This document shows, piece after piece, positions 1 through 8,183 of a stretch of DNA of 64,000 nucleotides. The position numbers were made by a program, and so were the translations under genes. This stretch comes from Paenibacillus camerounensis (GTDB taxonomy: Bacteria > Bacillota > Bacilli > Paenibacillales > Paenibacillaceae): assembly GCF_000723885.1 (NCBI RefSeq), contig NZ_CCDG010000049.1, forward strand, positions 36,443-100,442, read 5' to 3'. Below the pieces are notes generated by a model. That model made no database searches. It was not told where the DNA came from and worked only from the letters and a program-made list of their open reading frames with translations. How positions within the stretch are numbered: position 1 is the first letter of the stretch; every line of letters starts with the position of its first letter.

Positions 1-1253
1 TCCCCCCTGCTCCCTCCGGCCAGTCTGATCCCCTTAAGGGTTACACTAATAACCGCCAGCAGGACTAAGAACGAAAACACCACGTCAATTAGATTATATG
101 TATCATCGTATTTATAGGCTTTCATGGCATTGCCGTTTATATTTTCATATATGTTACTTGCAATCAGCGACGGAGCCGCCGAATTAAGGTTGGCGAGTAC
201 AAACACAGCTGTCTGCTGTTCCAGATTAATGATGACCTGTGAGGAATAGTTGGGATTGCTCCCGCTATGGCGGATTACCTGCTCATCCTGTTCATTGCTC
301 CAGCCATACGAATAATATTGACCCTCCGCCTCCAACCCTGCTGTCTCAGGGCTTGCTTCATGTGATTGCCGGATTGCTTTTCTTAAATGATCCGGAATAT
401 TCCCGGTATCCAGTTGGGCATGAACCCAGCGCTCCAAATCCTTAACATTCGTTACCAGGTACCCGGCAGCTATATTACCATAGTATCTAGGGGCGTCGTA
501 CGCTATGCTTTTGCCAAAAAACACACGATAGCCCTTACTGAGCTGCTCCGGTTCCTCTTCCTGCCCTGTTGCAAAATAACTGTCTGTCATTCCTAGAGGC
601 ATTAGAATATTGTGTGCTACATAATCCTGATAGCTCATACCTGTAACCTGTTCGATAATCAGCGCCAAAATATCATAATTAACCGTAGCATACTGATATC
701 CGGCGCCAGGGTATGTATCTAATTCAATGTCAGAAATCTTATGTATGGTGTTCTCGAGCATCTCCGCCGTAGTGCCCTCAGGAATTAACCGGATGCTCCA
801 GGCCGGAATTCCGCTGGTATGAGCCAGCAGTTGATTGATCGTTATACCCGTCTTTGCCCCCTTAAAAGCAGGCCCGAACCATGGCAGATAGTCTGTTACC
901 GGATCTGAATACGACAGGCGTCCCTCCTGCTGCAGCAAAATAACAGCCAGCGCTGTAAAAGCTTTCGTAGTCGAGCCCAGCTCAAAAAGAGTATCTTCAG
1001 CGATCAGCTTTTGCTGTTCAGCATCTGCGTAGCCGTATAGCTTAAACTCTGTTTTTCCCTGATTGCTTATTAAGGCTGCTACACCCGGAGTAGCTGTTTT
1101 GAGCATGACGCTTTCTGCCATTTCATCTACCGTCCCATACTTTCCTGCCGTGAACAGGCTCCCTAGCCCCTGCCAGCAGAACACCGTAAATATCACGATT
1201 ATGAGAACCAAACTACCTATGACCGTCCCTTTTCCCCGACAAAATCTCCTCAT
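1..1253 (-). CDS. Serine beta-lactamase-family hydrolase (class C/PBP4*-like), 3' end cut by the window
   Basis: The frame is open from ATG 1253 to the window edge (417 codons visible). A GGGGGAGAGAG ribosome binding site precedes the ATG. An N-terminal hydrophobic segment (about residues 12-28) should anchor or export the protein. The catalytic S-x-x-K motif is STTK at 94-97, preceded by FELG as in class C beta-lactamases and DD-peptidases. Further on come the Tyr motif region (QYATVNYD) and an H-S-G triad in RHSGSNPN that replaces K-T-G. The visible C-terminus ends in another hydrophobic stretch, so a membrane tail is likely. Such proteins act outside the cell on beta-lactams, D-amino peptides or esters; the substrate cannot be told from sequence. 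It stands alone, with no regulator beside it. Confidence 0.88.
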   Translation of the reverse strand, partial: MRRFCRGKGTVIGSLVLIIVIFTVFCWQGLGSLFTAGKYGTVDEMAESVMLKTATPGVAALISNQGKTEFKLYGYADAEQQKLIAEDTLFELGSTTKAFTALAVILLQQEGRLSYSDPVTDYLPWFGPAFKGAKTGITINQLLAHTSGIPAWSIRLIPEGTTAEMLENTIHKISDIELDTYPGAGYQYATVNYDILALIIEQVTGMSYQDYVAHNILMPLGMTDSYFATGQEEEPEQLSKGYRVFFGKSIAYDAPRYYGNIAAGYLVTNVKDLERWVHAQLDTGNIPDHLRKAIRQSHEASPETAGLEAEGQYYSYGWSNEQDEQVIRHSGSNPNYSSQVIINLEQQTAVFVLANLNSAAPSLIASNIYENINGNAMKAYKYDDTYNLIDVVFSFLVLLAVISVTLKGIRLAGGSRG

Positions 1254-1473
1254 TGCTTCTCTCTCCCCCAGATCATTCGATCCCTGCTAACTCCATATTC
1301 AGGTAATTCTTTATATAGAGTTTGACGTTCTATCTATGAACTTCACTGCGTCTTGCAACCATCTTCACAGAACAAATCCACCCGAATTGAGGATCTGTAT
1401 ATAGAGATTACTTAAGAACCTAATTGCTGACTTCTAGCAGCTGCTTAACTTTAATTTGGTCTTACCCACTTAG

Positions 1474-1555
1474 CCTAATGTATACGAAAAACTGAATACA
1501 ATAGGCCACTAAGAGGGCAAACTGGCCTAATGTATGCGAAAAAACGAATACAATG
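1474..1555. repeat. Two-copy 30-bp direct repeat, 52 bp apart
   Basis: The segments 1474-1503 and 1526-1555 share CCTAATGTATRCGAAAAA followed by CGAATACAAT or CTGAATACAAT. They start 52 bp apart, close to the 51-bp step of the four-box elements elsewhere in this window. The unit itself is different and longer in the centre. Confidence 0.7.
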
Positions 1556-1672
1556 TGGGGGTTGCTATCAGGTCGTTTCTTCCCTGTCTCCTGATTCTTC
1601 ACGTCCACCCCTCCTTTATTTTTCATCGGAGTTATCCACATTTTTTTGCATTGTATAATTTCCTATACAATA

Positions 1673-1705
1673 AAAAAGCCCCCGCTAAAGATCAGCAGAA
1701 GCTTT
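1673..1705 (-). terminator. Rho-independent terminator of the ugp-type operon
   Basis: Read on the minus strand, AAGCTTCTGCT and AGCGGGGGCTT form an 11-bp stem with G-T wobbles, followed by TTTTTT. It lies about 40 bp after the stop of the solute-binding protein gene. Confidence 0.7.
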
Positions 1706-1741
1706 CCCCTCTTATTATTCATTTTGTAAACACCGCACAGC

Positions 1742-3052
1742 CTACCTGTTCAAAATCACATTCACTTCCTCAGCCAGCTTATCCAGGCTCTCCTGAATGT
1801 TCAGGTTCTCCAGCCAGATCTCGTTAATCCGGCCGCCCATCAGATCCTCGATCTCATGGTATGCGCCGGTCATTGGACGCATTTTGCTGAACTCGAGCTG
1901 ATCGGAAGCTACCTGGTAGCCGGGAAATGCCGCGATCGTTTCTTTCATCAGGTCCGTGTCCAGTGAAGACAGGCGGGTCGGCAGATAACCGGTGTTGGCA
2001 GAGGCGTAAGCAGCCTGCTCGGTATCCGACAGCCATTTCATGAATTCGAACGCAGCCGCTTTTTCCTGGTCACCTCCGGTATTAGCCAGATACGTATTGG
2101 AGCCGCCAACCGGCACGCCCCGTGTTCCGTCTTCGCCTGTCGGGATCATCGATACGCCCAGCTCAAGCCCGTTCTTTTGCGCCATACCCGCGAGCGTCTT
2201 GTATCCGCCGATACTCGAGAAGATCAGGGCCGTGCTTGGCTTGGCAATCGCGGCATAGAAGGCATCCGAATCGGTAACGCCGAGCACCTTGACCAGTCCT
2301 TTGGACTCCAGATCTTCAATGAAGGTAATCAGCTTGACCGCACCTTCGCTGTTGATATTCGATTCCGTTTCTTCCTTATTAACAACCGTAGTCCCGGAGT
2401 AGGAATGCAGCAGCGCCTCCATTACCCAGAAATCGTAGTTGAACAGGTACATCGGCGGTTCGCCGGTAGCGTCATGTGCTGCCTGCAGATATGCTTCAAG
2501 CTCGGCAAAGGTAGCAGGGCCGTTCGCATCAAGTCCCGCTTTTGCCGCCAGCGTCTTATTCACATACATCACCGGCACACTTCTCATATGAGGGAAGGCA
2601 TACAGGTCCTCACCGACGTACAAATTGCCCAGATCCCCGATCTGAAAGTCAGACCGGTCAAAGTCCGTAGCCTTAATATAAGGCTCCAAATTCACAATAA
2701 TATCATTGTCGGCAAAACCCTTGGTCATCGCCACTTCATCCACGAATACATTCGGCAGCGTACCGGCAATAGCCGCGGCATTCACCTTCTGCTGCATTTC
2801 CCAGTAGTCGCCCTGATACTCAGCATTAACGTGGATGTTCAGCTCAGCACCCTTGGTTTCATTGAACTGGTCCACCAGCGTCTGATTCACCTCTTCAACA
2901 GCGGAGGTCCAGAACTGTAGCTCGATGGTTTGATCCCCCTTCTCATAGGGTGCAGCCGATACCTCAGCATCTGTCTGCGTACAACCAGCTAACCCCATTG
3001 TTACAGGAACTGTCATCATCAGCGGCAGAACTTTCTTTTTCCACATACTCAT
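1742..3052 (-). CDS. ABC transporter solute-binding lipoprotein, family 1 (UgpB/MalE-like)
   Basis: This 436-aa extracellular binding protein should capture the substrate of the importer encoded just upstream. It has a lysine-rich N-terminus, a hydrophobic core and the lipobox LAGC with the acylated Cys at 24, so it is tethered to the outer face of the membrane. The length and the N-terminal IELQFWTSAVEE segment fit family 1 carbohydrate-type binding proteins. AGGAGGAG precedes the ATG at 3052. It is the last gene of a six-gene set with two glycerophosphodiester phosphodiesterases, so glycerol-3-phosphate or a glycerophosphodiester is the likely ligand. That is inferred from context; a sugar ligand remains possible. 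Confidence 0.88.
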   Translation of the reverse strand: MSMWKKKVLPLMMTVPVTMGLAGCTQTDAEVSAAPYEKGDQTIELQFWTSAVEEVNQTLVDQFNETKGAELNIHVNAEYQGDYWEMQQKVNAAAIAGTLPNVFVDEVAMTKGFADNDIIVNLEPYIKATDFDRSDFQIGDLGNLYVGEDLYAFPHMRSVPVMYVNKTLAAKAGLDANGPATFAELEAYLQAAHDATGEPPMYLFNYDFWVMEALLHSYSGTTVVNKEETESNINSEGAVKLITFIEDLESKGLVKVLGVTDSDAFYAAIAKPSTALIFSSIGGYKTLAGMAQKNGLELGVSMIPTGEDGTRGVPVGGSNTYLANTGGDQEKAAAFEFMKWLSDTEQAAYASANTGYLPTRLSSLDTDLMKETIAAFPGYQVASDQLEFSKMRPMTGAYHEIEDLMGGRINEIWLENLNIQESLDKLAEEVNVILNR

Positions 3053-3135
3053 TGTCCACTTCTCCTCCTGGAAACTTCTCTAATGTGTGTACTGCTGAAG
3101 CTATGGATCAGCACGGGAGCCCGCGGACGCTGCCG

Positions 3136-3963
3136 CTACTTCACTCCCATGTAAGTAAACGCCTTGATAATCTGCTTGCGCGCCACCACAAAGACGATCA
3201 GAATCGGCACAATCAGCATCATATTACCGGCCATCACAATCTGCGGGCTTAAGCCCTCAATATCCTGCAGCCTCTGAATACCGAGCGGCAACGTCCGGAC
3301 AGCATCTGTCGTCGTCCACACCAGCGGAAAAAAGTAACTGTTCCACGTCCCGATAAACGTCAGCAGCGCAAGCGTTGACAGGGTCGGGATCGCGGCGGGC
3401 ATCATAATCGTGTAGATGATTTTGAATTCTCCGGCATTATCGAGCCGTGCGGCTTCGAGCTGGGAGTCAGGAACCTGCATGAACGTCTGCCGCAGCATGA
3501 AGATAGCCGTACCGCTGGCGATAAAAGGAACAATCAGCGACACATAAGTATTCAGCAGCCCGGACTTCGCGAACATCACGAAGATCGGCAGAAAGATCAG
3601 CTGTCCGGGGATCATCATTGTTGCCAGCACAGTGCCGAACAGCCCATTTTTGCCCTTAAAATCATATCTCGCAAACGCATAAGCCGCCGGAACAACCACC
3701 AGCACCTGACCGATCAGCGTTCCCAGCGTAATAATCAGGGAGTTCCGCGTATAATGCAGGAAATCAATCCTGGTAAAAGCATCTTTAAAATTCTGCCACT
3801 GCAGCGACTCGACCCAGAATTTCGGCGGCATCGCCAGGACTTCGCCCAGTGTTTTGAAGGCGGTCAGGATCATCCAGTAGAACGGCGTCAGGAAGATGAC
3901 GATCAGCAGCACCGAGATGAGAATTCGCAGGATCAGCCCGGGCGCTCTTATCAATGTTTTCAC
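3136..3963 (-). CDS. ABC transporter permease, MalG/UgpE-like
   Basis: A 275-aa polytopic membrane protein with about six hydrophobic segments. The cytoplasmic EAA loop that docks on the ATPase is visible as EAARLDNAG (170-178) followed by a distal Pro (MMPAAIP). This is the usual length for the second permease of carbohydrate-type importers. It follows the partner permease by 12 bp and precedes the binding-protein gene, consistent with one operon. Confidence 0.92.
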   Translation of the reverse strand: MKTLIRAPGLILRILISVLLIVIFLTPFYWMILTAFKTLGEVLAMPPKFWVESLQWQNFKDAFTRIDFLHYTRNSLIITLGTLIGQVLVVVPAAYAFARYDFKGKNGLFGTVLATMMIPGQLIFLPIFVMFAKSGLLNTYVSLIVPFIASGTAIFMLRQTFMQVPDSQLEAARLDNAGEFKIIYTIMMPAAIPTLSTLALLTFIGTWNSYFFPLVWTTTDAVRTLPLGIQRLQDIEGLSPQIVMAGNMMLIVPILIVFVVARKQIIKAFTYMGVK

Positions 3964-3975
3964 AAGTCTGCTCCT

Positions 3976-4854
3976 TTACCGGTAATGGACCCGTCTGTTA
4001 AGGGCCTTGAAGTAGAAAATCGTAATCAGCCCCACTATCGCCATCAGCACCACCGCCATCGCCGCCGCATAACCGACCCGGTAGTACTCAAAGCTCTGCT
4101 TGTAGATACTGAAGATCAGCGTGTTCGTGGCATTCGCCGGTCCGCCCTGGGTCATGATGTTGATCGTCTCAAATACCTGGAAGGAGCCGATGATGTTCAT
4201 CAGGATCAGAAAGAACAGGGTCGGGGAGATCATTTTGAGCGTAATCTGGAAAAAGACCGACTGCTTCGATGCATTATCCAGCGCCGCAGCCTCATACAGA
4301 TGAGCGGGAATCGAGCCGAGTGCCGAGGTGATAATCAGCGCATTGAAGCCGACCGACTTCCAGACCGACACGAGCACCAGTGAAAATAACGCCACCTGCT
4401 TATCCGTCAGCCAGCCCACCGGCCCGGCCCCGATCAGGGAGAGCAGATAGTTGAACAGCCCGGTATCGGTATTCATCAGCCACATCCAGATCAGCGAGAC
4501 CGAGATCAGGGAGATAATGTTCGGCGTGAAGCTCAGTGTCTGAATGAAGCGGTTGATGAAGGTGTTTTTCTGCAAAAAGAGGGCTAACAGCATCGCCAGC
4601 ACCATCACCAGCGTCACATCCATCACCATGTAGAGCAGCGTATTACTCAGGGTACTGAGAAAATCACGGCCCTTGAACAGCTCGATGTAATTATTCAGTC
4701 CGGCGAACTTCATCGGCCCGCGCATATTCCAGGTGAAGAAGCTCAGGTATACGTTGTAGAGAATCGGATAGATGTAAAAAATCGTCAGAATCATCACCGC
4801 CGGCGCAACCAGCAGATAAGGCAGCAGCTTCATGCTCTTACTACGGTTCTTCAT
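3976..4854 (-). CDS. ABC transporter permease, MalF/UgpA-like
   Basis: A 292-aa permease with six predicted membrane segments and the EAA loop EAAALDNAS at 188-196. Its start overlaps the stop of the ATPase gene by 4 bp (ATGA), which suggests translational coupling. With the 3136-3963 permease it should form the heterodimeric membrane channel of the importer. Confidence 0.92.
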   Translation of the reverse strand: MKNRSKSMKLLPYLLVAPAVMILTIFYIYPILYNVYLSFFTWNMRGPMKFAGLNNYIELFKGRDFLSTLSNTLLYMVMDVTLVMVLAMLLALFLQKNTFINRFIQTLSFTPNIISLISVSLIWMWLMNTDTGLFNYLLSLIGAGPVGWLTDKQVALFSLVLVSVWKSVGFNALIITSALGSIPAHLYEAAALDNASKQSVFFQITLKMISPTLFFLILMNIIGSFQVFETINIMTQGGPANATNTLIFSIYKQSFEYYRVGYAAAMAVVLMAIVGLITIFYFKALNRRVHYR

Positions 4855-5939
4855 GCTGTGTCCCCGATGGACGATACAGTCACGCCTGCTCTGCTGCCGT
4901 CTGCCGGAGTCCGCTGCTCCTGTGCGTCGAAAAAGAATAAATGCTCCTTGTTCACATACAGCTTAACCGGCTCCAGGCTGCGCTCGGGACTGTCGAAGCA
5001 TTTGACGGCTACGCTCTGCCCGCTTGCCAGCACCGCTTTGTAAATTACCTCTGAGCCAAGCAGCTCGCGGCTGCCTAGAACAGCATCCAGCTCAAGCAGC
5101 TGCTCACGCGCAAGCCCCGGCTCGGGTATAAATTTTGCTTTTTCCGGCCGGAACCCGAAGAATTTCGCCCCGTGCGGGGCTTCGCTGAGGATGCCGCCTG
5201 ACCGGACAAGCTCCAGAATGTTCATCGGCGGCGTGCCGATAAAATGGCTGGTGAACATATTGCGCGGCTCATTGTAGATCCCGTGCGGCGTATCCTCCTG
5301 CATAATCCGCCCGCCGTCCATCAGCACAATCTGTGTGCCCATGCTCATCGCTTCCACCTGATCATGTGTAACATAGATGAAGGTCGCGCCCAGCTTCTTA
5401 TGCAGCTCAATCAGCTCGATGCGCATCTGCTGGCGGAGCTTGGCATCGAGGTTCGACAACGGCTCATCCATGAGGAAGACCGCCGGCTTCTTGACCATCG
5501 CTCGGGCCAGCGCGACCCGCTGCCGTTCGCCGCCGGAGAGAAACTCCGGCTTTTTGTGCAGATGCTTGGTTAAGCCCACCGTCTCCGCAATTTCAGTGAT
5601 CAGGCGCTTCCGCTCCGCTTTGGGTACCTTGTTATTTTTCAAGCCGTATTCGATGTTCTTCTCCACCGTCATTGTGGGGTACAGCGCATAATTCTGAAAG
5701 ACCATCGCCAGATTGCGCTTGCCCGGCTCCACCTGATTCATGCTCTTGCCGCCGATGGAGATTAGGCCTCCGGTCTGCTCCTCCAGCCCGGCAATCATCC
5801 GCAGCGTCGTCGATTTTCCGCAGCCGGACGGCCCGACCAGCACAGTGAAGCTTCCGCTCTCAATCGTCAGATTCAGTCCTTCTATGATGCTTTTATCGCC
5901 GTAGGCTTTGCTTACGTTCTCCAGTACAATGCTGCTCAT
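4851..5939 (-). CDS. ABC transporter ATPase, UgpC/MsmK type
   Basis: A 362-aa ATPase that powers the importer. Walker A is GPSGCGKST (36-44), the signature is LSGGE (134-138), Walker B is FLMDEP (155-160), and the C-terminal third is TOBE-like. The start is taken at ATG 5939 because AGGAGGAAACC lies just upstream; an in-frame extension to 5969 lacks a better site. It overlaps the first permease gene by 4 bp. Family members often serve several sugar importers, but here the gene sits with two GDPD genes. That fits a glycerol-3-phosphate or glycerophosphodiester system. Confidence 0.93.
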   Translation of the reverse strand: MSSIVLENVSKAYGDKSIIEGLNLTIESGSFTVLVGPSGCGKSTTLRMIAGLEEQTGGLISIGGKSMNQVEPGKRNLAMVFQNYALYPTMTVEKNIEYGLKNNKVPKAERKRLITEIAETVGLTKHLHKKPEFLSGGERQRVALARAMVKKPAVFLMDEPLSNLDAKLRQQMRIELIELHKKLGATFIYVTHDQVEAMSMGTQIVLMDGGRIMQEDTPHGIYNEPRNMFTSHFIGTPPMNILELVRSGGILSEAPHGAKFFGFRPEKAKFIPEPGLAREQLLELDAVLGSRELLGSEVIYKAVLASGQSVAVKCFDSPERSLEPVKLYVNKEHLFFFDAQEQRTPADGSRAGVTVSSIGDTA

Positions 5940-6054
5940 GGTTTCCTCCTTTGGCGGGGTTAGTAACATTTGGGCTTCGCCGTGACTCCAGAGAATGTTT
6001 GGACTTCCGGCCGCTGCCCTTCTGCAGATTTCTTGATTTATACCGTTCTTAACG

Positions 6055-6130
6055 GTGGAAATCCACAGACTGCTTATGCTTCCGGAGCTAGCTTTTCTAC
6101 GAAAAGCTTTTAGGCGGATGCTAACGCTCC
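6055..6130. other. Nested inverted repeats between GDPD and ugpC genes
   Basis: GTGGA/TCCAC (6055-6066) is followed by an outer stem GGAGC (6084-6088)/GCTCC (6126-6130). That stem encloses a perfect AGCTTTTC (6090-6097)/GAAAAGCT (6101-6108) hairpin. There is no T-run, so this is not an obvious terminator. It could be an RNA processing or attenuation structure, or a dispersed intergenic element. Confidence 0.5.
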
Positions 6131-6185
6131 TACAGTTCCAAAATTCTCCTCCGCCACTTCCCCTTATTGTTAAATTCAGTCCAAA

Positions 6186-6929
6186 CTATACCGTCACCTT
6201 ATTCAGCGCCCCCACGCCGACATCCGGCCGGTTGGTCATAATCCGTGTCACTCCGAGCTGCTGCAGCCGCAGGATCTCCGCTTCATCATCCACGGTCCAC
6301 GGATTCACCTCGTACCCGCTCTTCTTGGCTATTTCCATGAACGCCGCGTCCACGCCAAGGTAATACGGATGCAGCACATCTGCCCGGCAGCTGGCCGCAT
6401 ATTCATCCAGCCGATAGTAGCTTTCCATAAAAGCAATCGCCGTCTGCAGCTCCGGATACCCGCGCTTCAGCCGGGCCATCGCGTTATGGTTAATGGAAGA
6501 GATTAATGTCTGTTCCTGATAGCCGCTGGCTTTTACCAGCTCTGCCGTGCGGACATTCACCTCACCGTAAGGATTGGCATAGTCCTTAGTCTCAATGTTG
6601 ATGAACAGCCCATTCTCCTTGGCGAACTGCATGACTTCCTTAAGCTCAGGAATCCGGCTGCCCTCGGTGCTATACTCTCCCTGGAAGGTGTAGGAGAAGT
6701 CGTATTCCCGCAGCTCCGCCAGCGTCAGTTCGCTGACCCGGCCTTTGCCGTTTGAAGTACGGTCAATCGTATGGTCATGGATAACGGCCAGCTTGCCGTC
6801 CCGGGTCAGCTGGACATCCAGCTTGATGCCTTGTGCCCCCATCCTGCGGGCCAGCTCAAACGAAGCCATCGTGTTCTCCGGCGCATAGGCGCTTGCCCCT
6901 CTGTGGGCTAATATGGTTGTCTTGTTCAT
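6186..6929 (-). CDS. Glycerophosphodiester phosphodiesterase family protein with altered metal site
   Basis: This 247-aa protein belongs to the GDPD family, which hydrolyses glycerophosphodiesters to glycerol-3-phosphate and an alcohol. The N-terminal AHRGAS (His9, Arg10) and the later catalytic His51 (IHDHTIDRTS) are present. The conserved metal-binding E-x-D is changed to K36-L-D38 (GIKLDV); its paralogue immediately upstream has E36-I-D38. A GAG-to-AAG transition would explain this. The loss of an acidic ligand may reduce or change activity. There is no signal peptide, so it is cytoplasmic and would act after uptake. It starts 4 bp after the stop of the paralogue. Confidence 0.9.
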   Translation of the reverse strand: MNKTTILAHRGASAYAPENTMASFELARRMGAQGIKLDVQLTRDGKLAVIHDHTIDRTSNGKGRVSELTLAELREYDFSYTFQGEYSTEGSRIPELKEVMQFAKENGLFINIETKDYANPYGEVNVRTAELVKASGYQEQTLISSINHNAMARLKRGYPELQTAIAFMESYYRLDEYAASCRADVLHPYYLGVDAAFMEIAKKSGYEVNPWTVDDEAEILRLQQLGVTRIMTNRPDVGVGALNKVTV

Positions 6930-6933
6930 CCTG

Positions 6934-7668
6934 CTACCCTCTCAGCCCGATGCAGACATCCGGCCGGTCCGTAATAATCGCATCCACTCCGGCCGCCAGC
7001 ATCCAGCCGATATGCTCGGGCTCATTTACCGTCCAGGCGTTAACCTGCACTCCGGCGGCGCGGGCTTCGTCCACTGCCTCACGGTTCACACCAAAGAACA
7101 CCGGATGCAATGCGTCAGCCTTGGTCAGCTTGGCGTATTCAGCTCCCTGGTACAGTCCGGCAATGTACAGCAGCCCTGTTTTCATCTCCGGGCACTCATT
7201 CTTCAGCCTCACCATCGAGTAATGATTGAAGGAGGAGAAAATCACCTGCTCCGTCAGCCCGTATTCCCGCACCAGCTCAGCTGCTGCGCCGGGAAGTCCG
7301 GCGTACAGCTCCATTTTGGACAGGATATCCTTGACCTCAATGTTCAGATACAGCCCGTGCTCCTTCACCAGCTCCAGCACCTCGCGCAGCGTAGGGATGC
7401 GTGCGGTTGTATATTTTTCTGCAAAACCCTTATTGAAATTGAAGGCTTTCAGCTCCTTCAAGGTGTAGGCGGTAATGTCTCCCTGTCCGTCTGAGGTCCG
7501 GTCAATGCTGTCATCATGAATGACGACGATCTCCCCGTCCTTGCTGAGGTTAATGTCGATTTCAAAACCGTCTGCCCCCTGCTCAACCGCCAGCCGGAAG
7601 GCTTCCATCGTATTCTCAGGGGCATAAGCGCTCGCTCCGCGGTGGGCCAAAACCTTGCAGCTATTCAT
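6934..7668 (-). CDS. Glycerophosphodiester phosphodiesterase (UgpQ-like)
   Basis: A 244-aa cytoplasmic GDPD with all expected residues: AHRG (His9, Arg10), E36-x-D38 in GFEID, and His51 in VIHDDSIDRTSDG. It should release glycerol-3-phosphate from imported glycerophosphodiesters such as phospholipid or teichoic acid breakdown products. It is the first gene of the transporter set and has AAGGAGG 11 bases before the ATG. The long leader upstream carries a strong inverted repeat (7742-7789) that could be a control point for the nearby GlpP antiterminator. Confidence 0.93.
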   Translation of the reverse strand: MNSCKVLAHRGASAYAPENTMEAFRLAVEQGADGFEIDINLSKDGEIVVIHDDSIDRTSDGQGDITAYTLKELKAFNFNKGFAEKYTTARIPTLREVLELVKEHGLYLNIEVKDILSKMELYAGLPGAAAELVREYGLTEQVIFSSFNHYSMVRLKNECPEMKTGLLYIAGLYQGAEYAKLTKADALHPVFFGVNREAVDEARAAGVQVNAWTVNEPEHIGWMLAAGVDAIITDRPDVCIGLRG

Positions 7669-7741
7669 AATCTGTTCAACCTCCTTGTGAATGGGTCTAT
7701 ATAGAACATCATTAAGAGACTAGCAAAACGGCTCCAGTTCC

Positions 7742-7789
7742 CGCTTTAGGTACAGCGGCGGGCAGCAGTGGATCTCCCCTGCTAAAGCG
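7742..7789 (-). promoter_or_regulatory. Leader inverted repeat, candidate antitermination site
   Basis: CGCTTTAG (7742-7749) and CTAAAGCG (7782-7789) form a perfect 8-bp stem in the 5' leader of the GDPD-ugp operon, with further GC-rich pairing possible inside. In Bacillus, GlpP with glycerol-3-phosphate acts on leader hairpins of glp operons, and a glpP-like gene lies nearby. No clear T-run follows, so the function is inferred. Confidence 0.35.
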
Positions 7790-7824
7790 CCAACCTCAGT
7801 CAGCCGGTTCAGAGTCAAATCGGT

Positions 7825-8013
7825 TTAAGTGTACTTTGTACAATTAAAACAGCAGAAATTAATCATTATTAGAGAATAACTGTATTCCGTACATCTATTC
7901 TCCTTAAAAAGGCCTGTTCCGGGCGTTTTCGGAAAATATTAATGTATAGAGTGCAGTTAAAACCTGCTGCGGAGCTATTTAGCCAGGTTTAGTTGCAGAA
8001 AGTACAGTTATTT
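7825..8013. repeat. Four-box intergenic repeat element, copy A
   Basis: Four near-palindromic units of about 25 bp lie at 7825-7849, 7876-7900, 7939-7963 and 7988-8013 (consensus WTAASTGTAYTNNGTGCAAC). Their centres are about 51, 63 and 49 bp apart. The first two are in one orientation and the last two in the other. The same layout recurs at 36835-37023 and 56950-57139. Confidence 0.8.
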
Positions 8014-8080
8014 CAGCCTGGCGCATTCATTATGCCGTGCCATTACCTTCAAACAGGGCAAGTGCATCACCGAGAAGAAG

Positions 8081-8104
8081 AAAGGGCGGGCACTGCCGCC
8101 TTTA
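8081..8104 (-). terminator. Hairpin terminator after the HAD-IIA gene
   Basis: AAAGGCGG and CCGCCCTTT pair around a short loop on the minus strand, about 80 bp after the HAD stop. The T-tract is poor (CTTCTTC), so termination strength is uncertain. Confidence 0.5.
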
Positions 8105-8183
8105 TTTGATTTCATAGGATGTTCTCGATGTGGAAGTGATAAATCGTCTTCTCATCAGGTTATAAATATAGTTGCGTGCTATA

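Larger units (their letters stand above)
1254..1741. other. Gene-free intergenic region
   Basis: This stretch of about 490 bp holds no supportable gene. It contains the upstream region of the beta-lactamase-family gene, a two-copy 30-bp direct repeat (1474-1555), a palindromic AT-rich segment near 1648-1672 and the terminator of the sugar/glycerophosphate transporter operon (1673-1705). Confidence 0.6.
7669..8183. other. Gene-free leader/intergenic region of the ugp-type operon
   Basis: About 515 bp without a gene. It contains a leader inverted repeat (7742-7789), a four-box repeat element (7825-8013) and the terminator of the upstream HAD gene (8081-8104). I found no convincing sigma-A promoter by eye. 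Confidence 0.6.

Noticed and set aside
2177..2920. Long + frame opposite the solute-binding protein gene
   Set aside because: Shadow of the real gene; composition is that of an antisense frame.
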